This document shows positions 44,540 through 53,578 of a DNA stretch of 64,000 bases, piece by piece (the stretch's first letter is position 1; each line of letters starts with the position of its first letter). Under the pieces are notes generated by a model. That model had not been told where the DNA came from, searched no databases, and was given only the letters and a program-made list of their open reading frames with translations. Source of the DNA: Clostridia bacterium. GTDB lineage: Bacteria; Bacillota; Clostridia; Oscillospirales; Acutalibacteraceae. The position numbers were made by a program, and so were the translations under genes. Location of the stretch: assembly GCA_017428525.1 (NCBI GenBank), contig JAFRQQ010000018.1:62001-126000 (forward strand), given 5' to 3'.

Positions 44540-46162
44540 TCACCGTTTGCCCTCCATGCGGTTGCGCAGCATGTCAAACAGGCAGCGGAAAAACCGCGCG
44601 ATCTTTGTGAAAACGCCTTCACGCCGATAGGGCGCATCCGTGCCCGCGCCGCCGTAACAGCCGATGTTGCAGCTGACGATTTCGTTGCCGAAAAAGTCCG
44701 TGCTGCACGCATCCTCCATCACATAACCCGCGCCGATCAGCGGCGAATCTTTGGAGAGCGTGAACGACGCGGGGTCGACGCCCGCCCCCGAGAAGCCGGG
44801 GACCGTGTTGAATTTCGTGCCCGTGATCAGGCCGGATATGCAGTTATAATAACAGTTGTTCGCAAGCACGCTGCCGCGGTATTCGCCGCGGTCGATCGAC
44901 GGATTCAGGCGGTAGCCGTCCTGCAGAACGATAATGTTGTTGACGAAATATGAATCATAGAGCCTGTCGATATCGAAGCGCTGGGAATTGATGATCGTGT
45001 TGTTGTAAAACTTCATCTGCGCCTCGCCCGGGCCGTTCGTGAGCTTGTTTCTGCCCTTGTTGTCGTTGATCGAAAGGCAGTAGCGCACCGTGTTGCCGAC
45101 CTGCAGGCTCGTTTTGGCGTTGTTGACCACAAAGCGCATGTTATCATGCGAATAGATATACTGATAGGTGCAGTGATTGCTCTGCGAATCAAAGTCCACG
45201 GTCATGCCGTCGCCGACGTTCTTCTGCCCGGCGATCTCGCAGTATTCGATCGTGCTGTTTTCACTGCCCCAGAACCAGGCGGCGGCCGTATAATACAGGA
45301 CCTTTCCGTTTTCGTCCACGCCCTCGCCCTGGCAGCAGTCGATCGCACGGCAATGCGTCATCAGCGCGCCGTCGCAGATGCCGAAAATGACCGCTTCGGC
45401 GTCCATATCATGGAAGTAGGTGTCCGTGATCAGCGCGTCTTTATTATAAACCGGACCGAGCTCGCTGAATTCATCATCCTCCCACGGGCTGCCCTTGCTC
45501 TGATCATAGGCGCCCCAGAGGCTGATGCCGTTGCCGCAGTCATACATTTCGCAGTCCCGGACCGTAAAGCCGTCCACGGGATATAGCGAATGCGCGGGCA
45601 GCCCCTTGACCATGACGCAGGCACGCGCGCCCGCTGCGCCGGTGGACAAATTGTCGCGGCAATCCACCTTGTAATTCTGAATGTTGTGCATCTTCAGCCG
45701 CTCCAGCGTGATTCCGGCGCTCGGCGCCTGCAGCGTGTCGATCCAGATGCCGCCGCCGTTCGGCGCGGTAATCTCCAGATCGCTGACCGTCACATAAGAG
45801 CAGTCAAACAGGCGCAGCACCTCCGTGGGGGCATCCGTCGTCAGAAGCGGATCCGCCCCTTCGCCGTAAGCGGTAATCAGGATCGGCGCATCCGCCGTGC
45901 CGCTGCTGCCGCTGACGGTCAGGGTGCAGGGATACACGCCGCCCCGCCGGAACAGCACGCGGTCGCCCGCCTGCAGGGTGCATTCGGTGACCGGCACGGT
46001 TTTCCAAGCCGTCTGCGGCGAAAGACCGTCGCCCGTTTCATCGCTGCCGTCGATCGCGTCGATATAATAGGCCGTCCCCTGCGCGGGCGCTGCCGCCCCT
46101 GCCGGGCAGGCGCACAGAACCAGAATGCTCATGCACAGCAGGAAAGCGATCATCTTTTTCAT
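44540..46162 (-). CDS. secreted right-handed parallel beta-helix protein
   Basis: A 540-residue exported protein with a signal peptide ending around CPAGA. It opens with YYIDAIDGSDETGDGLSPQTAWKTV, the usual entry into a pectate-lyase-like solenoid. Repeated coils rich in Asn, Asp, Cys and Gly follow (VTVSDLEITAPNGGGIWID, GFTVRDCEMYDCGNGISL, NSTIEYCEIAGQ). Such folds serve polysaccharide lyases, glycosidases (GH28, GH110, GH120) or adhesins; no catalytic set is certain. The C-terminus (VFTKIARFFRCLFDMLRNR) is an amphipathic aromatic/basic tail. GGAGA precedes the start. It is encoded between a GTPase and a metallophosphoesterase gene. Confidence 0.85.
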   Translation of the reverse strand: MKKMIAFLLCMSILVLCACPAGAAAPAQGTAYYIDAIDGSDETGDGLSPQTAWKTVPVTECTLQAGDRVLFRRGGVYPCTLTVSGSSGTADAPILITAYGEGADPLLTTDAPTEVLRLFDCSYVTVSDLEITAPNGGGIWIDTLQAPSAGITLERLKMHNIQNYKVDCRDNLSTGAAGARACVMVKGLPAHSLYPVDGFTVRDCEMYDCGNGISLWGAYDQSKGSPWEDDEFSELGPVYNKDALITDTYFHDMDAEAVIFGICDGALMTHCRAIDCCQGEGVDENGKVLYYTAAAWFWGSENSTIEYCEIAGQKNVGDGMTVDFDSQSNHCTYQYIYSHDNMRFVVNNAKTSLQVGNTVRYCLSINDNKGRNKLTNGPGEAQMKFYNNTIINSQRFDIDRLYDSYFVNNIIVLQDGYRLNPSIDRGEYRGSVLANNCYYNCISGLITGTKFNTVPGFSGAGVDPASFTLSKDSPLIGAGYVMEDACSTDFFGNEIVSCNIGCYGGAGTDAPYRREGVFTKIARFFRCLFDMLRNRMEGKR

Positions 46163-46201
46163 ATCCGGTCTCCTCTCCTTCCGATTGGGAACCTGCCGGC
46201 T

Positions 46202-47569
46202 TTATTCGGGCAGCGTGAGCTCCGTGCCGATCGCTTCCCCCGCGTCGAGCCAGACATTCAGCGGAACGACCTTGACGATATAATCGCCCGCCTGCGGCGC
46301 GTCGACCGTGCAGGAACAGGTCGCCGGCATCGGCTCGAAATAGTATTCGGAATAGATCTCTTTTACGAGCACGGCCTTCTGCGGCGCTGACTTGTTGTAG
46401 AAAGAGATGCGGTAGCCGTAAACGCAGATATCATCCTTCGCCTGGTCAAACGTGACCTGCACCTTGCCGTCCCCGGCCGCTTCGGCGGTCACCGCCGCAT
46501 CCGCTTCAAAATAAGGGATCGTCGCGGTCTTCCTGCGCGCGGAGGTATAGACGTAATTCGAGGTATCGAACACATCGTCGATCTGCCAAAGCAGCTGCTG
46601 CTCCGGGTCGTCCGTGTTGGACGGCGTGCGGAAGAAATCGTCGGTCAGCAGATTGAAGGGCTGAATGCGCACGCGGTTCTGCGCGTCGACCTCCACGATC
46701 AGATACTGCGCGGCGTTCCGGCTGCCCTCGGGCACCGTGTTGTCGCCGATGTCGCGCTCCATTTCAAAATAATTCAGCGTACCCGTGCCGAGCTGCGTAT
46801 ATTGATTCTGCCAGATTTCCAGCGGATTGTTGACCGGACCGTGGGAATGACCGGAGAAATTGATCACCTGCGGGAACTGCGCATACACGAGATGCAGCGG
46901 CACGGACATCTGCGTATACCAGCTGCGGGAAACATAAACCGTCTTCCAGATGTGGCCGTGCTGCATGGTGAAGATCGGCTTGTCCGGCGCGTCCTTTTCC
47001 GCCTTCCGGAGCTCCCGCCACAGCCAGAAAAGCTGATCGGGCGTATGCCAGGTATCGGTCGGATTCGGCGACAGGCCGATGATGTGGAAGCCCTTGATCA
47101 CCACATGCTTGTCGCGCGGCTCGCCCATCTGCTTCTCGTAGCCTTCCAGACCGGTTTTGGCAAATTCATGGTTGCCCATCACGGTCACCAGCTGTGTATC
47201 CTCGCGGATGTTTTCTTTGATGACGCGCTTGAGGATTTCATATTCCTCATCGGCGCCGCTGTCGCAGTTGTCGCCCGCAAGCAGGACCGCGTCCAGACAC
47301 TGATAGGTCGGGTGGCTGTCGCTGTAGCGATAGGCGGTTTCAAACAGCTTAGCCAGCCGCTCGGCGGTGGTGCTGTCACTCGTTGAAATATGGACGTCCG
47401 AGGCGATCGCGAAGCGGAACACCGGAACAAATGCGTCGTCCAGCTCCTGCGCGAGCGCGGCCTCGAGCGTTTCCTGCTTCGCTTTCGAAACGGACGAAAC
47501 CTCGGTCAGCAGCGCGATGAGCGCGACCGGCAGCGCCAGAACGGCGGCCACTCTTCGGAAAAACAACAT
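46202..47569 (-). CDS. exported metallophosphoesterase with C-terminal FN3-like domain
   Basis: A 455-residue calcineurin-like phosphoesterase with an N-terminal signal or anchor helix (residues 5-25). Metal motifs are complete: ASDVHISTSD, LLAGDNCDSG, TVMGNHEF, TMQHGHIW and INFSGHSHGPVNNP. The last 100 residues form a beta-sandwich of FN3 type (KVQVTFDQAKDDICVYGYRI). It is a paralogue of the cytoplasmic protein at 36395-37603 but keeps the GNH motif. TGGAGGGG precedes the start. It lies 39 bases upstream of the beta-helix gene and could act on the same surface substrate. Confidence 0.9.
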   Translation of the reverse strand: MLFFRRVAAVLALPVALIALLTEVSSVSKAKQETLEAALAQELDDAFVPVFRFAIASDVHISTSDSTTAERLAKLFETAYRYSDSHPTYQCLDAVLLAGDNCDSGADEEYEILKRVIKENIREDTQLVTVMGNHEFAKTGLEGYEKQMGEPRDKHVVIKGFHIIGLSPNPTDTWHTPDQLFWLWRELRKAEKDAPDKPIFTMQHGHIWKTVYVSRSWYTQMSVPLHLVYAQFPQVINFSGHSHGPVNNPLEIWQNQYTQLGTGTLNYFEMERDIGDNTVPEGSRNAAQYLIVEVDAQNRVRIQPFNLLTDDFFRTPSNTDDPEQQLLWQIDDVFDTSNYVYTSARRKTATIPYFEADAAVTAEAAGDGKVQVTFDQAKDDICVYGYRISFYNKSAPQKAVLVKEIYSEYYFEPMPATCSCTVDAPQAGDYIVKVVPLNVWLDAGEAIGTELTLPE

Positions 47570-47630
47570 GAAAACCCCTCCATTGACAATAAGATCGTTT
47601 GTCTTATGCGTAAGAAAGCCTAGCGCCGGG

Positions 47631-49391
47631 TCAGGCGGACGGCATCGTCCGCTTGCCGGTCAGCTCAAACATATTCCGGTTGAAGCTCATGGTCACCAGG
47701 TGCTGTTTCTGTGACGCGACCTGATTGGAAACGCTTGAAATCACATACGCGCGCAGCGAATCGATCGCCATATCCGCGCTTGCCAGATCAAACTTTTTGC
47801 CCGTATCCCTTGTGACGATGCGAATGACGTTGTCTTCAATCAGGATCGCGCATTCCGCCTGCACATGGACGCCGCTGTTTTTTTCATACACCAGCATGAA
47901 CATTTCTTCAAACAGCAGCATCGCGCGATACACGGTTTTGACGTCAAAGCCGCGCGCCTCCAGCGCCTCGCCGACCTGATCGCGGGTGGCGACGATGGAA
48001 TCGGAATCCACATCAAAGCTGTAAAGCAGCGCCTCCTTGCCCTGCTCTCTGCTCTTGAGCAGCATCGGCGCATCCGCGCCGTAGCGAAGGCGCAGGAACG
48101 CGTGGGAGGACACCCAGGCCGCGAGCGACGCGGCTGCAAGGCCGGCAAACATGCCGTAAACGCCGAAAAAGTGACCGAGGACGAGGGCAAACGGCACGGA
48201 GAACAGCACGTCGCGGAACGCGCTGATCACGACGCCGAGCGCGATCCTGTCCAGCAGAAGATAGTAGGATGCGGACAGATAAAGCAGACTGACGAACGCC
48301 GACCCCAGCGAAAGGATCCGGAGCCCGGCCACGGCATAGGACGCAACGGCGACGTCGCCGATGCCCAGCAGCACAGGCACGGCCGGTGCGATCAGCTGCA
48401 GGAACACCGTCAGAATGACGCCCTCCGCAAACGCGGTTTTTCTGGCTCTGTTGTATATCGTGCGGATGCCGGGGAAACAGTCCTCGCCGAGATACACGCT
48501 GATGATCGGCGTGATCGCTTCGCCGATGCCGTCAAACACCAGCTGGAATTCCCGGCACAGCGTCACGACCGAAACAAGGATCAGATATTCCGTGCCGAAG
48601 CGGGTACAGACAAACCAGTTCAGCACGGCGTTCCCCGCGCCGAGGTAGAGATAGGTGCTCGCGTCGATGACGCTGTATCGCACAATGCTCACGAGCATTT
48701 TGCCGGAGAAATACAGATTCAGCCGCAGGGAATTGCTCTTTCTGAGCAGGTGCGCAAAAAGGACCGCAAGCGACAGGAACGTGAACAGGCAGGAGGCAAG
48801 GCCGATGCCCCGGATGCCCATGAACCGCACGAGCACCAAGGACGCCGCCAGATTGCCGATCCCCTGCACGAGGTTTGCTGCAATGGAAACGGCTTCGTCG
48901 CCGTCGCTGTAAACCATTTCCGCCATCAGCATATCGAGCGGCATCAGGAGCATGGTGAAGCGCATCCAGAAAAGATAGCCGCGCGCCTGCGCGAGCACCT
49001 GCGCCGAGGGGTGAAACGCCTGCAGAAAGCTCTCGCCGAACAGGCTCGCAAATGAAAACAGCAGCAGGCCGACCACGATCGAAAGCAAAAGCCCGACGCC
49101 GAACACCCGATCGGCCTCTTTCTTTTTGAAGCTGCCCATTTCAAGGGAATAGCGGATCGGCACGCCCAGCGAAAAAACGGAGCCGAAGAAAGCGGAAACG
49201 GAATACAGCGGCGTCACAAGCGTGATGCCCGCCGCGGCGTTTGACCCGACAAACAGGCCGGCTATGACGGAATCCGATACCAGAAGAACGGATACGACCA
49301 TCATCGTCAGCGTCCCGCCGAGCAGCATCTTGTCATATTTTTTGACCATCAAGGGCCGCTTTTTGTTTTTTTCTTCTTTCTTTCTGCTCAT
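47631..49391 (-). CDS. MATE transporter fused to an RsbW-like HATPase domain
   Basis: A 586-residue protein. Residues 1 to about 445 are a 12-helix MATE (multidrug and toxin extrusion) transporter. After the last helix, about 130 soluble residues follow (YSFDVDSDSIVATRDQVGEA...). Their pattern of helix, EEMFMLVYEKN, strand, then IRIVTRDTGKKFD resembles a HATPase_c_2 fold as in anti-sigma kinases such as RsbW. The N-box Asn is not evident and the G1 box is short (DTGKKFD), so ATP binding may be altered. The ribosome-binding site is weak. It is encoded between an aldo/keto reductase and a phosphoesterase gene. Substrate unknown. Confidence 0.82.
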   Translation of the reverse strand: MSRKKEEKNKKRPLMVKKYDKMLLGGTLTMMVVSVLLVSDSVIAGLFVGSNAAAGITLVTPLYSVSAFFGSVFSLGVPIRYSLEMGSFKKKEADRVFGVGLLLSIVVGLLLFSFASLFGESFLQAFHPSAQVLAQARGYLFWMRFTMLLMPLDMLMAEMVYSDGDEAVSIAANLVQGIGNLAASLVLVRFMGIRGIGLASCLFTFLSLAVLFAHLLRKSNSLRLNLYFSGKMLVSIVRYSVIDASTYLYLGAGNAVLNWFVCTRFGTEYLILVSVVTLCREFQLVFDGIGEAITPIISVYLGEDCFPGIRTIYNRARKTAFAEGVILTVFLQLIAPAVPVLLGIGDVAVASYAVAGLRILSLGSAFVSLLYLSASYYLLLDRIALGVVISAFRDVLFSVPFALVLGHFFGVYGMFAGLAAASLAAWVSSHAFLRLRYGADAPMLLKSREQGKEALLYSFDVDSDSIVATRDQVGEALEARGFDVKTVYRAMLLFEEMFMLVYEKNSGVHVQAECAILIEDNVIRIVTRDTGKKFDLASADMAIDSLRAYVISSVSNQVASQKQHLVTMSFNRNMFELTGKRTMPSA

Positions 49392-49460
49392 TTTTTCACC
49401 GTCTTTTTTGTTTTGCGTCCAACTGTGGATTCAAAGGGCGGGGCCCGGGAACGACGCCCT

Positions 49461-50591
49461 TCAGCCGAGCTCGCTCCAGGCCTGCGCCAGCTTCTCGATA
49501 ATCGGCAGATTCTGCGGGCACGCGGCCTCGCAGGCGCCGCAGCCCACGCACTGATCCGCGCCGTGCGCCTGCTCCTTGATCCGCCGCAGACCCCAGTCCT
49601 GCGCGGGATCCGTGCAGTAGAGCGAAATATTGTTCCACGCGGAGAAAATCCCCGCGATATTCACCTCGTTCGGGCAGGGCATGCAGTATTTGCAGCCGGT
49701 GCAGCCGATCCGTGTGCGGTCGAGATAGGCCTGCCGCACGTTTTCGATCAGCTGCAGCTCCTGCGCATCCATGCAGCCCGCTTCCGCGCTGTCGAAAATG
49801 CGCAGATTCTCCGCGATCTGCTCCGGTTCGTTGCAGCCGGAGAGCACGACGGACACCTCGGGATAATTGCACAGCCAGCGGAACGCCCATTCCACCGCGG
49901 AGCGCCGCACCGGGAAGGCGTCGTAAAGCGCCTGCACGTTTTCCGGCGCGCGGGAAAGCCTGCCGCCGAGCAGCCCCTCCATGATGACGACGGGGATCCC
50001 CTTTTCTCCCGCGAGCTTCAGGCCTTTTTCGCCGGCCTGATGATCGATATCCATGAAGTTGTACTGGATCTGCACCATATCCCAGTCGTAATCATTCAGA
50101 ATATATTCGAAATCCTCATACGGGCCGTGGAAGGAGAAGCACTTGAAGCGGATCTTTCCTTCCCGTTTCATATCGTCAAAAAACGCCGGCGCGCCGATGG
50201 CCTTGAAGGACTCCCATTCTTTTCTGTTCAAACCGTGCATCAGATAAAAATCAATGTGGTCGGTCTGCAGCTTTTTGAGCTCCTCGGCCAGCAGCGCCTC
50301 CATGCTCGCGCGATCTTTGACCGCCCCGAGCGGCATCTTGGTGGCAATGGTGACCTTGTCGCGGTAGCCGTCCCGCAGCGCCTTGCCCACCACAATCTCC
50401 GAGGTTTTGTCCAGATAAACGTAGGCGGTATCCAGATAGTTGACGCCGCCGTCGATGGCCTGCCGGATCAGCGCGATCGCCTTCTGCTCGTCAATCGTGC
50501 TGTCGCCGGACGCCGCGCCGTTGAAGCGCATGCAGCCCAGACCGAAAGCCGAGGCCTGCACGCCCAGCTTCCCCATAGTACGGTATTTCAT
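49461..50591 (-). CDS. aldo/keto reductase with C-terminal 4Fe-4S domain
   Basis: A 376-residue oxidoreductase. The AKR barrel has NYLDTAYVY (catalytic Asp and Tyr), ATKMPLG (Lys) and YLMHGLN (His). The C-terminal 100 residues hold a helical ferredoxin-like part with CTGCKYCMPCPNEVNI and CVGCGACEAACPQNLPI, each binding a 4Fe-4S cluster. This fused form is common in Clostridia and is thought to couple carbonyl reduction to ferredoxin rather than only NADPH. The substrate is unknown. The ATG at 50591 has GGAGG upstream. It lies 32 bases after the MBL-fold gene and is probably in the GH78 operon. Confidence 0.93.
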   Translation of the reverse strand: MKYRTMGKLGVQASAFGLGCMRFNGAASGDSTIDEQKAIALIRQAIDGGVNYLDTAYVYLDKTSEIVVGKALRDGYRDKVTIATKMPLGAVKDRASMEALLAEELKKLQTDHIDFYLMHGLNRKEWESFKAIGAPAFFDDMKREGKIRFKCFSFHGPYEDFEYILNDYDWDMVQIQYNFMDIDHQAGEKGLKLAGEKGIPVVIMEGLLGGRLSRAPENVQALYDAFPVRRSAVEWAFRWLCNYPEVSVVLSGCNEPEQIAENLRIFDSAEAGCMDAQELQLIENVRQAYLDRTRIGCTGCKYCMPCPNEVNIAGIFSAWNNISLYCTDPAQDWGLRRIKEQAHGADQCVGCGACEAACPQNLPIIEKLAQAWSELG

Positions 50592-50623
50592 CCTATTTCC
50601 TCCTTTTCGGGTTTCTTTGCTTT

Positions 50624-51313
50624 TCAAATTGCATCTGCCGGGCACAGGAAGCGCGCGACGCCGACGTCGCATACGCGAATTCTCTGTCCGTGCCGCTCTT
50701 CCGCCGTCCCCGGGACTTCGCCGGCAAGAATCCGCCCGGCGCCGTCGATCAGCGGCGCGATGACGTCGCGTGAAACCTTCTCCGCCGCGTGCGAGGGATA
50801 AATCGCGTCAAAATCCTCCCGCCGGGCCAGCCGCCGGAGGCTTGCGATGTAGGCTTCAAAATCTCTCTGCGGCCCGAACATATAAATGTCGCCGTCCGCC
50901 TGGATCGGATCGCCGCCGATGAGGCAGCGGCTACGCCGGTCGAGCACGGTAATGCTTCCCGGCGTATGCCCGGGCAGGTGGAGAATCTCCAGCTCCCGCG
51001 CACCAAGATCGATCACGTCGCCGTCAAAGACCGGGAGGATGCGCCCGCGCCCGTGCTGCACATTGTGATAAAACGCCGCTTCGGCCGGATGCATATAGAA
51101 CGACGGAAACTGCGCGTTCGACGCGATATGATCCCGGTCCGCGTGCGTATTCAGCAGTTCAAACGGCAGATCGGTCTGTGCCGCAGCCATTGCGCGGATA
51201 TCCAGGCCCGTCATGCCGGTGTCGATCACCAGCGCGCGTTCTTTGCCCGCAAGCAGGAAGATCCGCACGCCCCGGTCCGTCTGCACCCAGGTATCGGCGA
51301 ACAGCTCTTTCAT
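50624..51313 (-). CDS. MBL-fold metallohydrolase
   Basis: A 229-residue metallo-beta-lactamase-fold protein. The metal motif is THADRDH (about 56-62), followed by a His in LHLPGHTPGS (about 112-121), Asp in LIGGDPIQADG (about 136-146) and a final His in YPSHAAE (about 172-178). This is the glyoxalase-II-like or lactonase-like subgroup. There is no signal peptide. The substrate is not determined. It lies directly downstream of the GH78-type gene and upstream of the aldo/keto reductase, so a role in processing a sugar or lactone product is plausible but unproven. Confidence 0.9.
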   Translation of the reverse strand: MKELFADTWVQTDRGVRIFLLAGKERALVIDTGMTGLDIRAMAAAQTDLPFELLNTHADRDHIASNAQFPSFYMHPAEAAFYHNVQHGRGRILPVFDGDVIDLGARELEILHLPGHTPGSITVLDRRSRCLIGGDPIQADGDIYMFGPQRDFEAYIASLRRLARREDFDAIYPSHAAEKVSRDVIAPLIDGAGRILAGEVPGTAEERHGQRIRVCDVGVARFLCPADAI

Positions 51314-51343
51314 CGCGTTTTCATCGCCCCTTTCTGTCGTTTG

Positions 51344-53308
51344 TCAGTCGATCAATTGAAACGTCATCGGTTTCCCGGCTTCCAGTGGCGTTTCCGTTTT
51401 GCCGTCGAAAAACACCCCGCCGGGCACGGTGGCGGTCACCGTCACGGTCGGCCGTTGATACGTCAGCCGCACCTCGCCCGCGCCGACGGGCACGGTCGCG
51501 TCAAACGACTGCCAGCTTCCCGGCTGCGGCGCAACACGGAAGGCGCTGCCGCCGACGCCGGTCGGCCGCACGCCCGCCACATAGCGGCAAAGCAGCAGGA
51601 TCGGCCCGCAGCCCCAGGCGTGGCAGAGCGATTTGCCGAAGGGCGCGCCGTACATGGCATAATGCGCCGCGCCGGACTGCGTCGGGTCGAACGCTTCCCA
51701 GACGGCGGTCGCGCCGGCCTGCAGCATCCCGCCCCAATAGGAAAGGATATAGGCCTGCGCCGCGGCAATTTTGCCGGCCTCGCACAGCGCAAGCAGTTCA
51801 TAGAGCTTGAAATACGGCGTTGTGATCGCCGGAAGCGCCGGATTCAGCAGCGCGTTTTCGATCACCCGCCGCTTCTGCGCGCCCTCCACCAGTTCATATA
51901 AAACGGCGAAGCTGTTGGTCTGCCGGGTGACAAAGCGCCGGCCGGAGGAGAAGGAATCCACAAACGCGCCCTTTTCCTCATCCCAGAAATCCTTCAGAAT
52001 GCGTTCCTTCAGCGCCGCGGCGGCCGCGCTGCTGCCGTCCGGCTCATCCATGACCCGGGAGAGCGCCGCCATGGCAAGGTGGGTTTTCCAGAGCACGATC
52101 TGCTCGAAGCAGACGGGATCCTCCTTGTCGAGCTCGCCCCAGTCCACAAAAATCCAGTCGCCCTGCCGCCGGACCGCATAGCCGTTTTCGTCCAGCCGGG
52201 AAACCAGAAACGCATACAGCGCCTTGACGTTTTCCCAGACCTGCCGCACAAAGGCGCGGCGCCCGGTGGCTGCGTAATGCTCCCAAAGGGAAATGATCAG
52301 AAACGCGGTATAATCGTTGATGGTATTGATATGCCGCCGATAGGGCGGCTTGCCGAGCAGGGCTGTGATCGTGCGCTCCGTGACGGACGGATCATTGTAA
52401 AGATACCGCGCGATCATGAAAGACTGATACGCGTCTCCCGACCAGACCCAGCGGTCGCGCTTGATGCCGTCCAGGAAGAATTCCCGCGTATTCAGGTGGA
52501 ACGTGCGCACGCAAAGCGCCCAGATTTCATTGAGCGTCGGCACATCGGACGCAAAGGATGCTTTGTCCTCGATCGGCAGATACTCCTCACGCGCCGTGAG
52601 CGCGGTCTCGGCTGCCCGGTCGCCGCAGACGGCGATATAGCGGAAGGCCCGCGCGGGCCGCGTCGCTTCGTCCCGGTCCGTCAGCGTTTCCCGTATAATT
52701 GCATGCGCCGGGTCCAGCGCCTCTGCTCGGCTTTCCCCGTAAACCAGCTGCACCGACGCGCCGGCGGGCAGCGTGACCTCCGCCGGTCCGAATGCCTCCT
52801 GCCCGAAATCGTAAAGCACGCCGTTTGCAATCGGTTCAACGGAAACCGGCGAGAGCGCGCGGTAAGCGAACGGAAACACGGCGGGATTATCCGCGGCGGA
52901 GCAAAACGCAGGCGCGCAGGCTGCCGGAACCGGCTGCGCGTCATAGCGTTCGGCCATCCAGCTTTCGTCCGTCACAAGCAGCTCGGAATCGATAAAGAGC
53001 GCGGGAAAGGCGTCAAAATCAAAGAGCTCCACCGCAAGATCGCAGCGGCCCGCTTGCACCGGGATCGGCGCGTTGACGGGATACAGCTGCGCCCCGAGGC
53101 GCACCATGCCCCTGCCGCGGGTCACGGCGGTGAAAACGCCGTCGCGCTGCACCGTGAAGCTTTTCAGAAACCGCACGCTGACCTCCGGCCGGCTGACGTG
53201 CCAGACGCAGGGATAATCGCAACCCAGCTCCTGCCGCCGGAAGGACAGCAGCATATGATGATAGATCTCAAATTCGCCCGGATACCAGATCCACTTTGCC
53301 TGTTTCAC
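51344..53308 (-). CDS. GH78-like alpha-L-rhamnosidase
   Basis: A 654-residue glycosidase without signal peptide. N-terminal beta-sandwich domains (KWIWYPGEFEIYHHMLLSFRR, and a domain around VLYDFGQEAFGPAEVTL) precede an (alpha/alpha)6 barrel. The barrel has FFLDGIKRDRWVWSGDAYQS (about 288-307), which holds the acid/base region of family 78, and later WEAFDPTQSGAAHYAMYGA and SLCHAWGCGPILLL, also typical. A C-terminal beta-sandwich closes it. The GTG at 53308 is chosen because GGGAGG lies five bases upstream; an in-frame TTG at 53341 has no such site. A consensus promoter lies about 75 bases upstream. It is the first gene of the minus-strand run that continues with MBL, aldo/keto reductase and MATE genes. 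Confidence 0.83.
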   Translation of the reverse strand: MKQAKWIWYPGEFEIYHHMLLSFRRQELGCDYPCVWHVSRPEVSVRFLKSFTVQRDGVFTAVTRGRGMVRLGAQLYPVNAPIPVQAGRCDLAVELFDFDAFPALFIDSELLVTDESWMAERYDAQPVPAACAPAFCSAADNPAVFPFAYRALSPVSVEPIANGVLYDFGQEAFGPAEVTLPAGASVQLVYGESRAEALDPAHAIIRETLTDRDEATRPARAFRYIAVCGDRAAETALTAREEYLPIEDKASFASDVPTLNEIWALCVRTFHLNTREFFLDGIKRDRWVWSGDAYQSFMIARYLYNDPSVTERTITALLGKPPYRRHINTINDYTAFLIISLWEHYAATGRRAFVRQVWENVKALYAFLVSRLDENGYAVRRQGDWIFVDWGELDKEDPVCFEQIVLWKTHLAMAALSRVMDEPDGSSAAAAALKERILKDFWDEEKGAFVDSFSSGRRFVTRQTNSFAVLYELVEGAQKRRVIENALLNPALPAITTPYFKLYELLALCEAGKIAAAQAYILSYWGGMLQAGATAVWEAFDPTQSGAAHYAMYGAPFGKSLCHAWGCGPILLLCRYVAGVRPTGVGGSAFRVAPQPGSWQSFDATVPVGAGEVRLTYQRPTVTVTATVPGGVFFDGKTETPLEAGKPMTFQLID

Positions 53309-53383
53309 AGTTTCCTCCCGCACTGCGGCGCCGCCGCGCAAATCGACAGCCGCCGCGCAAAACCCATAGATTCATCCATGATA

Positions 53384-53412
53384 ATTATACCAACAATCAA
53401 CCGGTTTTTCAA
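53384..53412 (-). promoter_or_regulatory. sigma-A promoter of the GH78 gene, with possible operator
   Basis: On the minus strand, TTGAAA (53412-53407) and TATAAT (53389-53384) are separated by 17 bases. The spacer contains the palindrome AACCGGTT, and the -35 region reads TTGAAAAACCG, a string also present at the promoter of the phosphoesterase gene at 63786. Confidence 0.8.
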
Positions 53413-53449
53413 TCTTTTTTTATATAAAGTTGATAGATTCTTATATTTG

Positions 53450-53486
53450 AGATAAAAAAATACAGCCGGCGCGGGTTTCCGGCTGT
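53450..53486 (-). terminator. second terminator of the RiPP-like operon
   Basis: ACAGCCGG (53462-53469) pairs with CCGGCTGT (53479-53486). On the minus strand it is followed by ATTTTTTTATC. It backs up the hairpin at 53524-53571. Confidence 0.75.
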
Positions 53487-53523
53487 CCGCCACGGGGCGT
53501 GTGCGCTGCGCGGCGTTTCGGGC

Positions 53524-53571
53524 GCAAAAAAGCCGGGCTTTCAAATCGTGAACGATGAAAGCATCCGGCTT
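53524..53571 (-). terminator. first terminator of the RiPP-like operon
   Basis: AAGCCGG-GCTTTC pairs with GAAAGC-AT-CCGGCTT (53530-53571), with a further ATCGT/ACGAT helix inside. On the minus strand it ends in TTTTTTGCG, seven bases after the ABC transporter stop. Confidence 0.85.
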
Positions 53572-53578
53572 TGGTGTA

